Below, piece by piece: positions 26,513-34,471 of a stretch of 64,000 nt of DNA. The translations under genes were made by a program, and so were the position numbers. Every line of letters begins with the position of its first letter. Position 1 is the first letter of the stretch. Source of the DNA: Mucilaginibacter cryoferens (GTDB lineage Bacteria; Bacteroidota; Bacteroidia; Sphingobacteriales; Sphingobacteriaceae); NCBI RefSeq assembly GCF_014205845.1, contig NZ_JACHCR010000029.1, positions 19,989-83,988 of the forward strand, read 5' to 3'. Under the pieces are notes generated by a model that saw nothing but the letters and a program-made list of their open reading frames with translations, searched no databases and was not told where the DNA came from.

Positions 26513-27844
26513 TTACTGTAGTGTAGCCATCATTTCGTCTGTCAGGATTACTTTGTGCTTTCCCATCAGCATAAACACCCCAACTACAGCAACTAACCCT
26601 ACGAAAAATATGCCGCTTACCTGTACATTAAACCATATAATGGCAAAAAGGCAAACTATTGATATTACCAATGCTATAGCCGGAAATACGGGATAAAACG
26701 GCGATGCAAAGGGCCTATCGAGATTAGGTTCTTTTTTGCGGAGAATAAACAGGCTTATCATACTCATGGCGTACATCACAATAGCGCCCAATACCGATAA
26801 TACAATGATTTGCGATGTTGTACCTATATAAATGGCTATAAAACTAATGGCTCCGCCTGCTATAAGTGCCCAATGCGGCGTTTTAAAGCGATGGTTAACA
26901 ATTGCCAATCCGCGTGGCAAATAACCACTGCGGGCCATGGCAAATACCTGCCGTGATGAAGCCAGTATAGTACCATGCAATGACGCTATTAAACCAAACA
27001 GACCAATGCTGGCAAATATTTTGGTTAACCCGTTGGTTTTACCTAATACTATGCCAATGGCTTCGGGTAATGGATAATCGAGTTTGCTTAGTTTGTGCCA
27101 GTCGGTTATTCCGCCTGTTAATATCATTACACCTAATGCTAAAGCTACTAAAGTTGCCAATGCGGATATATAACCTCTGGGAATATTCTTTTTAGGTTCT
27201 TTTACCTCTTCGGCAACCATGGCCACGCCTTCTATAGCCAGGTAAAACCAAACGGCAAAGGGTAATGCCGCAAATACGCCGCTCCAGCCAAATGGCATGG
27301 GGCTGCTTAAATAATTATCCATTTTAAAATACGGAGCCACTATGCCCATATAAAGCAACAGTTCGGCCACGGCCAAAATGGTAATAAATACCGAAAACGT
27401 GGCCGATTCTTTAACGCCGGAAATGTTAAGTACGATAAATGCAGCGTTGAACAGCATGGCCGACTGCATAATTGGGATGGCGGGGTATAAAAAATGCAGG
27501 TAGCTACCCAAAGAAATAGCTATAGCGGGAGAAGCCAAAAGAAAATCGACCAAAGTAGCATAGCCGGCTACCAATCCACCTATTGGCCCTATGGCACGGT
27601 AGGCATACGCAAAGGCCCCACCTGCATGCGGAATAGAAGTGGTAAGCTCTGTATAGCTGAAAATGAATGTGATATACATTACAGTGATCACCAGCGTGGC
27701 TATTAAAAAGCCGATGGTGCCAGCCACATCCCAACCCAGGTTCCAGCCAAAATATTCGCCGGATATTACCAGTCCTACAGCTATAGCCCATAAATGGACT
27801 GGTTTTAAAACTCTTTTTAACTGTTCTACCGGGGTTACTGCCAT
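26513..27844 (-). CDS. eat: Ethanolamine permease (APC superfamily)
   Basis: A 443-residue inner-membrane transporter with about 12 hydrophobic segments. The N-terminus contains LVISGEYFGWNLGW, a marker of the ethanolamine-permease branch of the amino acid/polyamine/organocation family, and EGVAMVAEEVKEPKKNIPRG is the conserved loop of that family. It probably imports ethanolamine for the lyase encoded directly downstream. It is the first gene of the operon; a C-rich double-hairpin element separates it from the isomerase-like gene upstream. The substrate is inferred from family and context together. Confidence 0.9.
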   Translation of the reverse strand: MAVTPVEQLKRVLKPVHLWAIAVGLVISGEYFGWNLGWDVAGTIGFLIATLVITVMYITFIFSYTELTTSIPHAGGAFAYAYRAIGPIGGLVAGYATLVDFLLASPAIAISLGSYLHFLYPAIPIMQSAMLFNAAFIVLNISGVKESATFSVFITILAVAELLLYMGIVAPYFKMDNYLSSPMPFGWSGVFAALPFAVWFYLAIEGVAMVAEEVKEPKKNIPRGYISALATLVALALGVMILTGGITDWHKLSKLDYPLPEAIGIVLGKTNGLTKIFASIGLFGLIASLHGTILASSRQVFAMARSGYLPRGLAIVNHRFKTPHWALIAGGAISFIAIYIGTTSQIIVLSVLGAIVMYAMSMISLFILRKKEPNLDRPFASPFYPVFPAIALVISIVCLFAIIWFNVQVSGIFFVGLVAVVGVFMLMGKHKVILTDEMMATLQ

Positions 27845-27918
27845 ACGTTTTGATTTGCCGCTTTAAGATACTTAAAGCAAGGCGTAAATCAAAATGAGGG
27901 TATGTTATGAAATTGTTA

Positions 27919-28008
27919 AACCCCCTTTTAAATCTCCCCCTGAAGGGGGAGATTTTTGATTTGCGTGTTTTTAAAGTCCTCCTTTTCAGAGGAGGATTTA
28001 GGTGGGGC
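27919..28008. repeat. C-rich double-hairpin element
   Basis: Hairpin one is an 11-pair perfect stem (27930-27940 with 27945-27955) closed by a TGAA loop; hairpin two pairs TCCTCC with GAGGAGGA around 27978-27997. The outer flanks (CCCCC and GGTGGGG) can also pair. The element ends exactly at the stop codon (28009-28011) of the upstream minus-strand gene, so it is likely to lie at that transcript's 3' end. Confidence 0.75.
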
Positions 28009-28941
28009 TTAAACTTTTAACGTATTTTTCAAATACCCAATACTGCTTGTAATGCTTGCCAAAGGATCTTTAGGGCCATCGTGCTCCACAAAAAAGTGTT
28101 GCATTCCGGCAGAAGCCGCAGCGGCGAAAATGGGTTTAAAATCAATAGTGCCACTACCTACCGGCAATATGGTTTTACGCTCCGCATCCAGGTCTTTCAC
28201 ATGCCACAGTGGGAACCTGCCGGGGTGCTGCTTAAACATTTCTACCGGGTTTTTACCGCCTTTTACGGCCCAGGCCAGGTCTAGTTCCATTTTTACATGG
28301 TTTGGATCGGTTTCGCTTAACAGCAAATCGTAAGGCACTTTACCTTCAACCGCATGAAACTCCATATCGTGATTATGGTAAGCAAACTGAATGCCTATCT
28401 TTTTGGCGGCTTCACCTGTTTTATTGAGCACTGCTATAGTCGATTTTATTTCTTCCAGCGTAGCTGTTGGCGAATTGGCGCATACCAGGTATTTAATGCC
28501 ACCGGCCGCGGCATCGTCAACCAACTCCTGCATATTATCGCGCAGGTTTTTCATCGGCGGAATAACCATAGGTTTTCCATCGGCTCCATTTGGTAATTTT
28601 GTTCCCGGAGGCAACTTAAATGGCGCGCCCAAAACATGATGCGATGTCCAGTTCATACCCAGATCATTCACCATCGTTTTAAAGCCCTTAGGCGTCATCC
28701 CGTAATAGCCCCCTTTTTTACTAAAAGCCGACTCCATGTCTTTATAGCCAAGTGCCGCAATTTTGGTAAGGGTGCCTTTTACATCTTCGTCTATAACACC
28801 AAAAAATGTGAATAGCTGTAAGCCAATGGCATGTGGTGCAGCCATTTTACTTAATAAAGCCGCGGCGTTACCCGATAAGGCCATGCCTCCAAGTACCAAT
28901 GCACCTGTGCTTTGGATAAATTTTCTCCTGTTGTAATTCAT
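28009..28941 (-). CDS. Exported sugar phosphate isomerase/epimerase-like protein (TIM barrel)
   Basis: The 310-residue protein starts with a Tat-like or Sec signal (NRRKFIQSTGALVLGGMALS), suggesting export to the periplasm. The rest is a xylose-isomerase-like TIM barrel (PF01261): metal-site stretches include FAYHNHDMEF, VKMELDLAWAVKGG, WHVKDLD and FVEHDGP. Members act as isomerases, epimerases or sugar-acid enzymes; the reaction here cannot be fixed. It is divergent from the AraC-type regulator at 29121 and shares a 179-bp upstream region with it, so that regulator may control it. Confidence 0.85.
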   Translation of the reverse strand: MNYNRRKFIQSTGALVLGGMALSGNAAALLSKMAAPHAIGLQLFTFFGVIDEDVKGTLTKIAALGYKDMESAFSKKGGYYGMTPKGFKTMVNDLGMNWTSHHVLGAPFKLPPGTKLPNGADGKPMVIPPMKNLRDNMQELVDDAAAGGIKYLVCANSPTATLEEIKSTIAVLNKTGEAAKKIGIQFAYHNHDMEFHAVEGKVPYDLLLSETDPNHVKMELDLAWAVKGGKNPVEMFKQHPGRFPLWHVKDLDAERKTILPVGSGTIDFKPIFAAAASAGMQHFFVEHDGPKDPLASITSSIGYLKNTLKV

Positions 28942-29120
28942 GCTGATAATTAAGTTTTTAATGTGGTACAGTAAATCTAAAAATTATTTATCATCAAACT
29001 AAAACATATTGTGTCTTTTTTACACATTAATATTTTTCAATCTTTAAGCAGCTATGCTTTTACCCTTTTTAAGGTTATGGAGACACATTTTATTTATACC
29101 TTAGATATAGAAACTATCGC

Positions 29121-30056
29121 ATGAAAGAAGAAGAAAAGCTGATCTTCAATAATCTTAAGGAACAATATCTGCATTTTGGCCTGCCGGATGATAGTATTGA
29201 TGAGAAAACAGATTTCGCCATTCATAATTTGAAGGATATTCACCTGGAATTACCCTATCAATCGCTCATATTCAGGCCCAATTTTTTCTCCTTTGTTTTT
29301 GTGAAAAATGCCAGGGGCAAATACACAACAGACGAACTAGGGTTTGATATTGTACCAGGCACCATTTACTTTACAAATCCGGGGCATTACAAGTCATATA
29401 ACTGGCAACAGGTAGACGAAGTTTACCTCATTACCCTCAGCGAATCGTTTCTGAAAGAAAACGTTCACCCTGATATTTTTGAAGAATTTCAGTTTCTGCT
29501 GGCCGAGACTGTACAGCCCCGTATTTTAGCCCCGAATGCTTTTGCCGAATTTGAGCAGCTTTATTTGCAGATATCTAAAGAGTATCAAAATCACAGCACT
29601 TACCGCAACCGTATTATCGGTAACCTGTTTGTAGTACTGTTGCTTAAAATAAAAGAATACTTTTGGAAAGATTATAACCCCATATATGAGGGTAACCGAA
29701 GCTCGCAGATAGTGAAGGAATTTAAACGTATACTTGAAAAGCATTACCGTGATTTAAGCAATGGCCTTATTGAGAAAGCATACCGCGTACAGGATTATGC
29801 CGATGCCCAAAGCTTGCATCCCAATTACCTGAGCAACGTTATTAAAATAAAAACAGGTAAGCCAATAGGTACCTGGATAGCCGAAAAAACAATCTCTGAA
29901 GCCAAAGCCCTGTTACAAAATTCGGCCATCTCTATTAAAGAGATAGCCTACCGTTTAGGTTTTGCCGAGTCGACACACTTTAGCAATTACTTTAAAAAAC
30001 ATACAGACCTATCGCCAGTCTTGTTCAGAAAGCAGCATTTAACAGCCGCATCTTAG
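29121..30056 (+). CDS. AraC-family transcriptional regulator
   Basis: The 311-residue protein has an N-terminal cupin-like sensing domain (residues about 1-200, beta-rich, including VPGTIYFTNPGHYKSYNW) and a C-terminal AraC double HTH. The second HTH shows the classical SIKEIAYRLGFAESTHFSNYFKKHT followed by SPVLFRK. Such regulators bind a small ligand and activate nearby genes. It lies between the divergent isomerase-like gene and the co-oriented SDR genes (111 bp downstream), either of which could be its target. Confidence 0.93.
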   Translation: MKEEEKLIFNNLKEQYLHFGLPDDSIDEKTDFAIHNLKDIHLELPYQSLIFRPNFFSFVFVKNARGKYTTDELGFDIVPGTIYFTNPGHYKSYNWQQVDEVYLITLSESFLKENVHPDIFEEFQFLLAETVQPRILAPNAFAEFEQLYLQISKEYQNHSTYRNRIIGNLFVVLLLKIKEYFWKDYNPIYEGNRSSQIVKEFKRILEKHYRDLSNGLIEKAYRVQDYADAQSLHPNYLSNVIKIKTGKPIGTWIAEKTISEAKALLQNSAISIKEIAYRLGFAESTHFSNYFKKHTDLSPVLFRKQHLTAAS

Positions 30057-30166
30057 ATATTTATATGTAATGCTTTAATATGTGTATCATTTGAGGTAAC
30101 CCCAAACCTCACCTTTGTTATGTCAAAACAAACAAGACATTAACACAAAACATAACAAAGGAAATC

Positions 30167-30907
30167 ATGAACACACTATCAGAAAAAGTAATTTTAGTAA
30201 CAGGAGCTTCAAGAGGCATTGGTGCCGCAGTAGCTCAAAAACTTGCATTGGCAGGAGCTAAAGTAATTGTCAACTATGCCGGAGGTAAAGAAGCCGCCGA
30301 CCAAACAGTAAACCTTATTACACAAAACGGTGGCGATGCGATTGCCCTGCAAGCCGATGTAAGTAAAGCCAACGAGGTAGCCGCTATGTTTGATGCCGCT
30401 ATAACTCATTACGGCAAAATTGATGTACTGGTAAACAATGCCGGTATTATGATAACCAAGCTTTTAAAAGATACTACCGACGAAGATTTTACCCGTCAAT
30501 TTGATATTAACGTACGCGGCACATTTAACACCATGCGTGAGGCAGCAACTAAACTGGCCGATAATGGCAGCATCATTAACTTTTCATCAACCACTACCCG
30601 CGTAATGATGCCTACCTATGGTACTTATGTGGCCAGCAAAGCGGCAGTAGAACAATTAACCCGCGTATTTAGCAAAGAGGTTGGCGCAAGAGGCATCAAC
30701 GTTAATTCGGTGTCTCCCGGTCCAACAAATACCGAACTGTTTACTAAAGGAAAACCCCAGGAAGTGATTGACCGCCTGGCATCTCTATCGGCCTTTAACC
30801 GCATAGGCGAACCCGAAGATATAGCCAAAATAGTAGTATTCCTGGCCAGCGACGACGCCAAATGGATAAGCGCGCAGAATATTGGCGCAAACGGCGCAAT
30901 GGCTTAA
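30167..30907 (+). CDS. Short-chain dehydrogenase/reductase (SDR)
   Basis: A 246-residue classical SDR. The nucleotide-binding motif TGASRGIGAAVA lies at about residues 12-23, the NNAG motif near 90, and the catalytic Ser-Tyr-Lys set in INFSSTTTR and TYVASKAAVEQL. The C-terminal ANGAMA matches the usual GG-A ending loosely. It reduces or oxidises an unknown carbonyl or alcohol with NAD(P). An AAAGG sequence lies before the start. A C-rich hairpin follows the stop. Another SDR of similar size follows 118 bp downstream. Confidence 0.93.
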   Translation: MNTLSEKVILVTGASRGIGAAVAQKLALAGAKVIVNYAGGKEAADQTVNLITQNGGDAIALQADVSKANEVAAMFDAAITHYGKIDVLVNNAGIMITKLLKDTTDEDFTRQFDINVRGTFNTMREAATKLADNGSIINFSSTTTRVMMPTYGTYVASKAAVEQLTRVFSKEVGARGINVNSVSPGPTNTELFTKGKPQEVIDRLASLSAFNRIGEPEDIAKIVVFLASDDAKWISAQNIGANGAMA

Positions 30908-30911
30908 GCAC

Positions 30912-30931
30912 CCTAGCCCCCCCTGAAGGGG
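30912..30931. repeat. C-rich hairpin after the SDR gene
   Basis: A short CCCCCTGAAGGGGG palindrome with a TGAA loop lies a few bases past the SDR stop codon. It is a short member of the family seen at 15756, 20500 and 27919. Confidence 0.55.
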
Positions 30932-31025
30932 GAACAAAAATCAGGAAAAAATGATACAAGCACCATAACCGGTGTAGTCGTAATTATTAAAAATAAGGGC
31001 AACAACAAATTTAAATATAGAAATC

Positions 31026-31778
31026 ATGAACTCATTAAATAATAAAGTAGCATTAATAACAGGATCTGCACGTGGTTTAGGTAAAGCTATAGCAGAGCGC
31101 TATGCAGCATTAGGGGCCGACATAGTGATCAATTACTCACGGGATAAGGCATCGGCCGATGAAGTAGTTAGCAATATTACCGCTATGGGCGCGAGGGTAA
31201 TTGCAGTACAGGCCGATGTAAGTAAAGTAGCGGATATTGAAAGACTGTTTACAGAAGCTAAAAAAGCATTTGGCAAAATAGATATTGTTGTAGCCAATGC
31301 CGGTATTGAACTGGTAGAAACCCCGGTAATTGACTTTACAGAAGAACAATTTGACAGGGTGTTCTCCATCAACACTAAAGGAACCTATTTTACCATGCAG
31401 CAGGCCGCTAAAAATGTGGAAGATAACGGGCGAATCATATACATAGCATCAAGCACTACCTCGTTCCCGGTACCGGGAATGGCCGTATATGGTGGCAGTA
31501 AAACCACGCCGCGCTATTTGGTTGATATTCTTTCAAAAGAAATAGGCCATAAAGGCGTAACTGTTAACTCCATCATTCCATTTGCTGTTGATCATTCTGG
31601 AATATTTGCTGAAGCCGGCAGTTATCCCCAATTAAGAAAACAATTACTGGATAGCTGCCCAATGGGCCGCCTAGCCGAAGTGGAAGATGTAGCCAATGCA
31701 GCTGAGTTTTTTGCAAGTGAGTTATCATCATTTGTTAATGGGCAGCATTTGCTTATAAACGGTGGCGCTACCAATTAA
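31026..31778 (+). CDS. Short-chain dehydrogenase/reductase (SDR), paralogue
   Basis: A 250-residue classical SDR with GSARGLGKAIA as the nucleotide-binding loop (residues about 12-22), ANAGIE near 90, and the catalytic set in YIASSTTS and VYGGSKTTPRYL. It resembles the upstream SDR in length and in local patterns (for example FTMQQAAKNVEDNGRIIYI against NTMREAATKLADNGSIINF), so the two probably arose by tandem duplication, then diverged. The ending NGGAT fits the family. Substrate unknown. A long perfect hairpin terminator follows. Confidence 0.93.
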   Translation: MNSLNNKVALITGSARGLGKAIAERYAALGADIVINYSRDKASADEVVSNITAMGARVIAVQADVSKVADIERLFTEAKKAFGKIDIVVANAGIELVETPVIDFTEEQFDRVFSINTKGTYFTMQQAAKNVEDNGRIIYIASSTTSFPVPGMAVYGGSKTTPRYLVDILSKEIGHKGVTVNSIIPFAVDHSGIFAEAGSYPQLRKQLLDSCPMGRLAEVEDVANAAEFFASELSSFVNGQHLLINGGATN

Positions 31779-31791
31779 TTAACATCAATTC

Positions 31792-31837
31792 GCATAAAAA
31801 ACTCCGTTGATGATATCACCAACGGAGTTTTTTATGC
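31792..31837. terminator. Bidirectional intrinsic terminator
   Basis: An 18-pair perfect stem (31792-31809 with 31820-31837) around a 10-base loop includes an A-run on one arm and a T-run on the other, so it can terminate transcripts from both strands. It lies between the convergent SDR gene and the small minus-strand gene. Confidence 0.9.
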
Positions 31838-31856
31838 AACTGCATTTTTATAAATG

Positions 31857-32168
31857 CTATGATGCTTTTGCAAATTTATAGCCCGGTTCGGCTTTTAAAG
31901 TCCGGTTAACGGCCGACAAGATTGATGACTCATATTTCTCTTTCAGCTTCTTAAATATCTCAAAGCTAAAGGCATCCCGCATTGGCAAATTATATTTAGC
32001 TATAGAGGCTGGATGAAGCTGCAAACTTTTTTTCGGAACGCTCAAATCCATATGGTTGATATGGGTAAGCCCGGTTATCATATCCGTATCAAATACAACA
32101 AAAGTATCTATCGTCGAGCCTTCGATATCTGTATAGATCACTGATTCATGTTCATTAAAAGTATTCAT
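31857..32168 (-). CDS. Small protein of unknown function
   Basis: A 103-residue product from the ATG at 32166-32168 (MNTFNEHESVIYTD). An in-frame ATG at 32201 would add eleven mostly hydrophobic residues; the shorter form is preferred because the added part is AT-rich, low-complexity DNA. No signal peptide, membrane segment or known motif is seen in the shorter form. The C-terminal half (DAFSFEIFKKLKEKYESSI) looks helical and basic. It ends at a bidirectional terminator and faces the SDR gene. I do not recognise the family. Confidence 0.6.
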   Translation of the reverse strand: MNTFNEHESVIYTDIEGSTIDTFVVFDTDMITGLTHINHMDLSVPKKSLQLHPASIAKYNLPMRDAFSFEIFKKLKEKYESSILSAVNRTLKAEPGYKFAKAS

Positions 32169-32300
32169 ATGTTGGTAGATATAAAAAAACAACAAATACA
32201 TATTATAAAAGTTTTATAACTATTAATTAAATTGCATTTTTATTCCATTAAGCATTATTACGCCCCATTGATATTATTTGATACTAATATTTTTGTGACG

Positions 32301-32333
32301 ATTGATGCAGAGTGCATATTAATAGTACTTTTG
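32301..32333 (+). promoter_or_regulatory. Bacteroidota-type promoter for the SGNH hydrolase
   Basis: A -7 motif TACTTTTG (32326-32333) has ATTG (32301-32304) 21 bp upstream, within the expected spacing. It lies 22 bp before the start codon. Confidence 0.45.
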
Positions 32334-32355
32334 AACTTCATCCACCTAACGCTCC

Positions 32356-33072
32356 ATGAAACCTATTTTATTAATACCGGCATTTTTACTCTTTTCATTT
32401 ACACTTTACGCTCAACAAAGCACTGTCGACACTTCAAAAAAAGAAGATTTTAGAGATGATTGGGCTGCCCTATCGCATTACAAGGCCGAAAATCAGCAAT
32501 TAGGACAACCAAAGCCCGGGGAAAAACGGGTTATTTTTTTAGGTAGTTCAATTTTCGAATTTTGGAAAACTAAAGTTCCTGAGTTTTTTAAAGGCCGGCC
32601 ATATCTCGACCGGGGAATTTCTGGCCAGATTTCCCCACAACTCCTCATCCGCTTCAGGCAGGATGTAATTGATCTGAAGCCTAAGGCGGTGATTATTTTG
32701 GCAGGCAGTAATGACATTGCATCCAATACAGGGCATGTGAGCAATGAAACTATTATTGACAACATAAAATCGATGGCGGAATTAGCCAGAATACATGGCA
32801 TTAAAGTGATTTTGTGCCAATACCTCCCTGTTTTTGAATATGCATGGCGCAAAGACATTAAACCTGCCGATAAGATCATTTCGTTAAATAAGGAAATAAA
32901 GGCTTACGCAAACGCAAATAACTTTATTATACTCGATTATTTTTCGCCCATGGTTGATGAACGCAACGGACAAAGAGCAGAACTAACAACCGATGGCGTA
33001 CACCCCAATGTGGCAGGATATAAAATTATGGCAACAGTTACCGAAGAAGCTATTGCAAAAGCGCTAAAATAA
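32356..33072 (+). CDS. Secreted SGNH/GDSL-family hydrolase
   Basis: A 238-residue protein with a signal peptide (MKPILLIPAFLLFSFTLYA, about 19 residues). The SGNH blocks are present: block I IFLGSSIFEFW with the catalytic Ser, block II Gly in RGISGQ, block III AGSNDIA with the Asn, and block V DGVHPN with the Asp-His pair. It should act in the periplasm as an esterase, lipase or carbohydrate deacetylase. The gene is monocistronic. Relatives are often annotated as platelet-activating-factor-acetylhydrolase-like or GDSL lipases; the substrate is unknown. Confidence 0.9.
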   Translation: MKPILLIPAFLLFSFTLYAQQSTVDTSKKEDFRDDWAALSHYKAENQQLGQPKPGEKRVIFLGSSIFEFWKTKVPEFFKGRPYLDRGISGQISPQLLIRFRQDVIDLKPKAVIILAGSNDIASNTGHVSNETIIDNIKSMAELARIHGIKVILCQYLPVFEYAWRKDIKPADKIISLNKEIKAYANANNFIILDYFSPMVDERNGQRAELTTDGVHPNVAGYKIMATVTEEAIAKALK

Positions 33073-33187
33073 GTGGGCATTTTATAATATTTTGCTAACA
33101 CAACGATATTTTTTATATATTAGGGGTATCTGTTGTTGTGCAATAGATGTAATATATATATTCCCCCTTATTTAAAAATACCACATC

Positions 33188-33700
33188 ATGCCTAATCACC
33201 TTTCATCACTCGGAATCTTTCATACCGCTATTAGTATACTCGCGGTGCTTGTAGCTCTTTATGCCCTTATAAGTTCGGGTAAGATAAGCCCAAAGACCGG
33301 CGCCGGAAAACTATATATCTTATTCACTGCTATCGGTTGCCTTACAGCCTTACCTATTATGAAAACTGGGCATTTTACAGCAGGGCATGGTTTGGCCGTT
33401 ATTGTCTTATTACTATTACCTTTAGGTATTTTTGTCAAAAAAATTAACTTTTTGGGTAGAGCAGCCGATTATATACAGGTTTTTGTGATGTCGCTTACCT
33501 TGTTTTTTTCGATGATACCGGCTACTATCGAAACTTTAACAAGATTGCCTATCAGCCATCCCCTTGCTACCGACCCTAATGATCCTGTGGCTAAAACAGG
33601 GTTACAAATACTTGTTTTTCTCTTCATTATAGGCGTACTATACCAGTTTCTGAAAATGAGGGCGAGAAAGAAAGCATCTACAAAACCTGTTCAGGTTTAA
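33188..33700 (+). CDS. Small integral membrane protein of unknown function
   Basis: A 170-residue protein with four or five hydrophobic segments: about residues 8-28, 43-60, 65-82, 92-112 and 138-158. It has no recognised catalytic motif. The C-terminus is basic (RARKKAS), fitting a cytoplasmic tail. It stands alone, followed by an unusual stretch of hairpins and a 25-bp tandem duplication. I do not recognise the family. Confidence 0.7.
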   Translation: MPNHLSSLGIFHTAISILAVLVALYALISSGKISPKTGAGKLYILFTAIGCLTALPIMKTGHFTAGHGLAVIVLLLLPLGIFVKKINFLGRAADYIQVFVMSLTLFFSMIPATIETLTRLPISHPLATDPNDPVAKTGLQILVFLFIIGVLYQFLKMRARKKASTKPVQV

Positions 33701-33788
33701 TTAAATTACAGGGTAAAATCTACACGGATCGGATAGCTATCAGCTACTGGAGATACGATAGCGCTTATAGGTAATGGTATTAAACAAT

Positions 33789-33819
33789 GCTTCCTAAATT
33801 AATATTTAATTTAGGAAGC
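33789..33819. terminator. Perfect 12-bp hairpin after the membrane-protein gene
   Basis: Arms 33789-33800 and 33808-33819 (GCTTCCTAAATT and its complement) enclose a 7-base loop. It lies 88 bp downstream of the stop codon. There is no T-run, so its role as a terminator is uncertain. Confidence 0.5.
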
Positions 33820-33820
33820 A

Positions 33821-33870
33821 GGCACCGGTATTAATAAATATCTAAGGCACCGGTATTAATAAATATCTAA
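33821..33870. repeat. Perfect 25-bp tandem duplication
   Basis: The unit beginning GGCACCGGTATTAATA occurs twice without interruption or mismatch (33821-33845 and 33846-33870). It sits between two hairpins in a gene-end region. Perfect identity suggests a recent slippage or recombination event. Confidence 0.9.
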
Positions 33871-33904
33871 GGCTGCTTAATTAATAATTAAGCAGCCTTT
33901 TTTA
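33869..33904 (+). terminator. Intrinsic terminator overlapping the end of a convergent gene
   Basis: A long palindrome (33869-33883 with 33885-33899, AAGGCTGCTTAATTA and its complement) is followed by a T-run. It can end plus-strand transcription. Its right arm contains the stop codon (33888-33890) and last codons of the minus-strand response regulator. Confidence 0.75.
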
Positions 33905-34253
33905 AATAGTGGTCAACCAAACGGGTTAAGGCTGTTAGTTCAAACGGTTTGCTTAACCAGGCATCTGCACCACAGGCCCTGGCAATATCGGCCAGATCGG
34001 CGTAGCCCGAGATCAATATTACAGGAATATGACTGGTTAAGGGATGTTTTTTTATAGTTGCACAAAGTTCACTGCCGAAGCCGTCTTTTAGCTTATAGTC
34101 AACCAAAACCATATCGGGCATATGTAGTATAACGCCTTTAATTGAGTTTTTATCCCGGGAGGCAACTGTGCGGTAACCCTCTTCGTGCAGGATAATCTGT
34201 ATCGCTTCAGACAGATCTTCATCGTCTTCAACAACAAATATTTTTTTACTCAT
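33888..34253 (-). CDS. Single-domain response regulator
   Basis: The 121-residue protein is a receiver domain only: acidic pair D10-D11, phospho-acceptor D52 in MVLVDYKLK, a serine in LISGYAD at the switch position and the lysine of WLSKPF. There is no output domain. Such proteins act by protein contact or as phosphate relays, for example with hybrid kinases. No kinase gene is adjacent. The last codons lie inside a terminator hairpin. The upstream region shows a candidate promoter at 34276-34308. Confidence 0.93.
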   Translation of the reverse strand: MSKKIFVVEDDEDLSEAIQIILHEEGYRTVASRDKNSIKGVILHMPDMVLVDYKLKDGFGSELCATIKKHPLTSHIPVILISGYADLADIARACGADAWLSKPFELTALTRLVDHYLKKAA

Positions 34254-34275
34254 AGGTTTATTATTAATAGATATA

Positions 34276-34308
34276 CAAAGCTACATAAGTTAATTTAGAA
34301 CCATCAAT
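34276..34308 (-). promoter_or_regulatory. Bacteroidota-type promoter for the response regulator
   Basis: On the minus strand TAGCTTTG (34276-34283) matches TAnnTTTG, with ATTG (34305-34308) 21 bp upstream. It lies 22 bp before the start codon. Confidence 0.45.
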
Positions 34309-34471
34309 TACAAATTAACATTTTTAAACATAAAGCAACCGCTCGTTGCTTTTTTTACCGTATCATTATCAATACTATAAGAATAAAATATTCCAATCAT
34401 CCAAACAAATCTATTGCATTTTCCTTAGATGATTGACAATTTAGGTTTTTAATAACACCTCATTATCTTCT

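Noticed and set aside
27845..28008. Cobalamin riboswitch upstream of the ethanolamine operon
   Set aside because: No B12-box-like sequence is seen; the spacer is occupied by a C-rich double hairpin.
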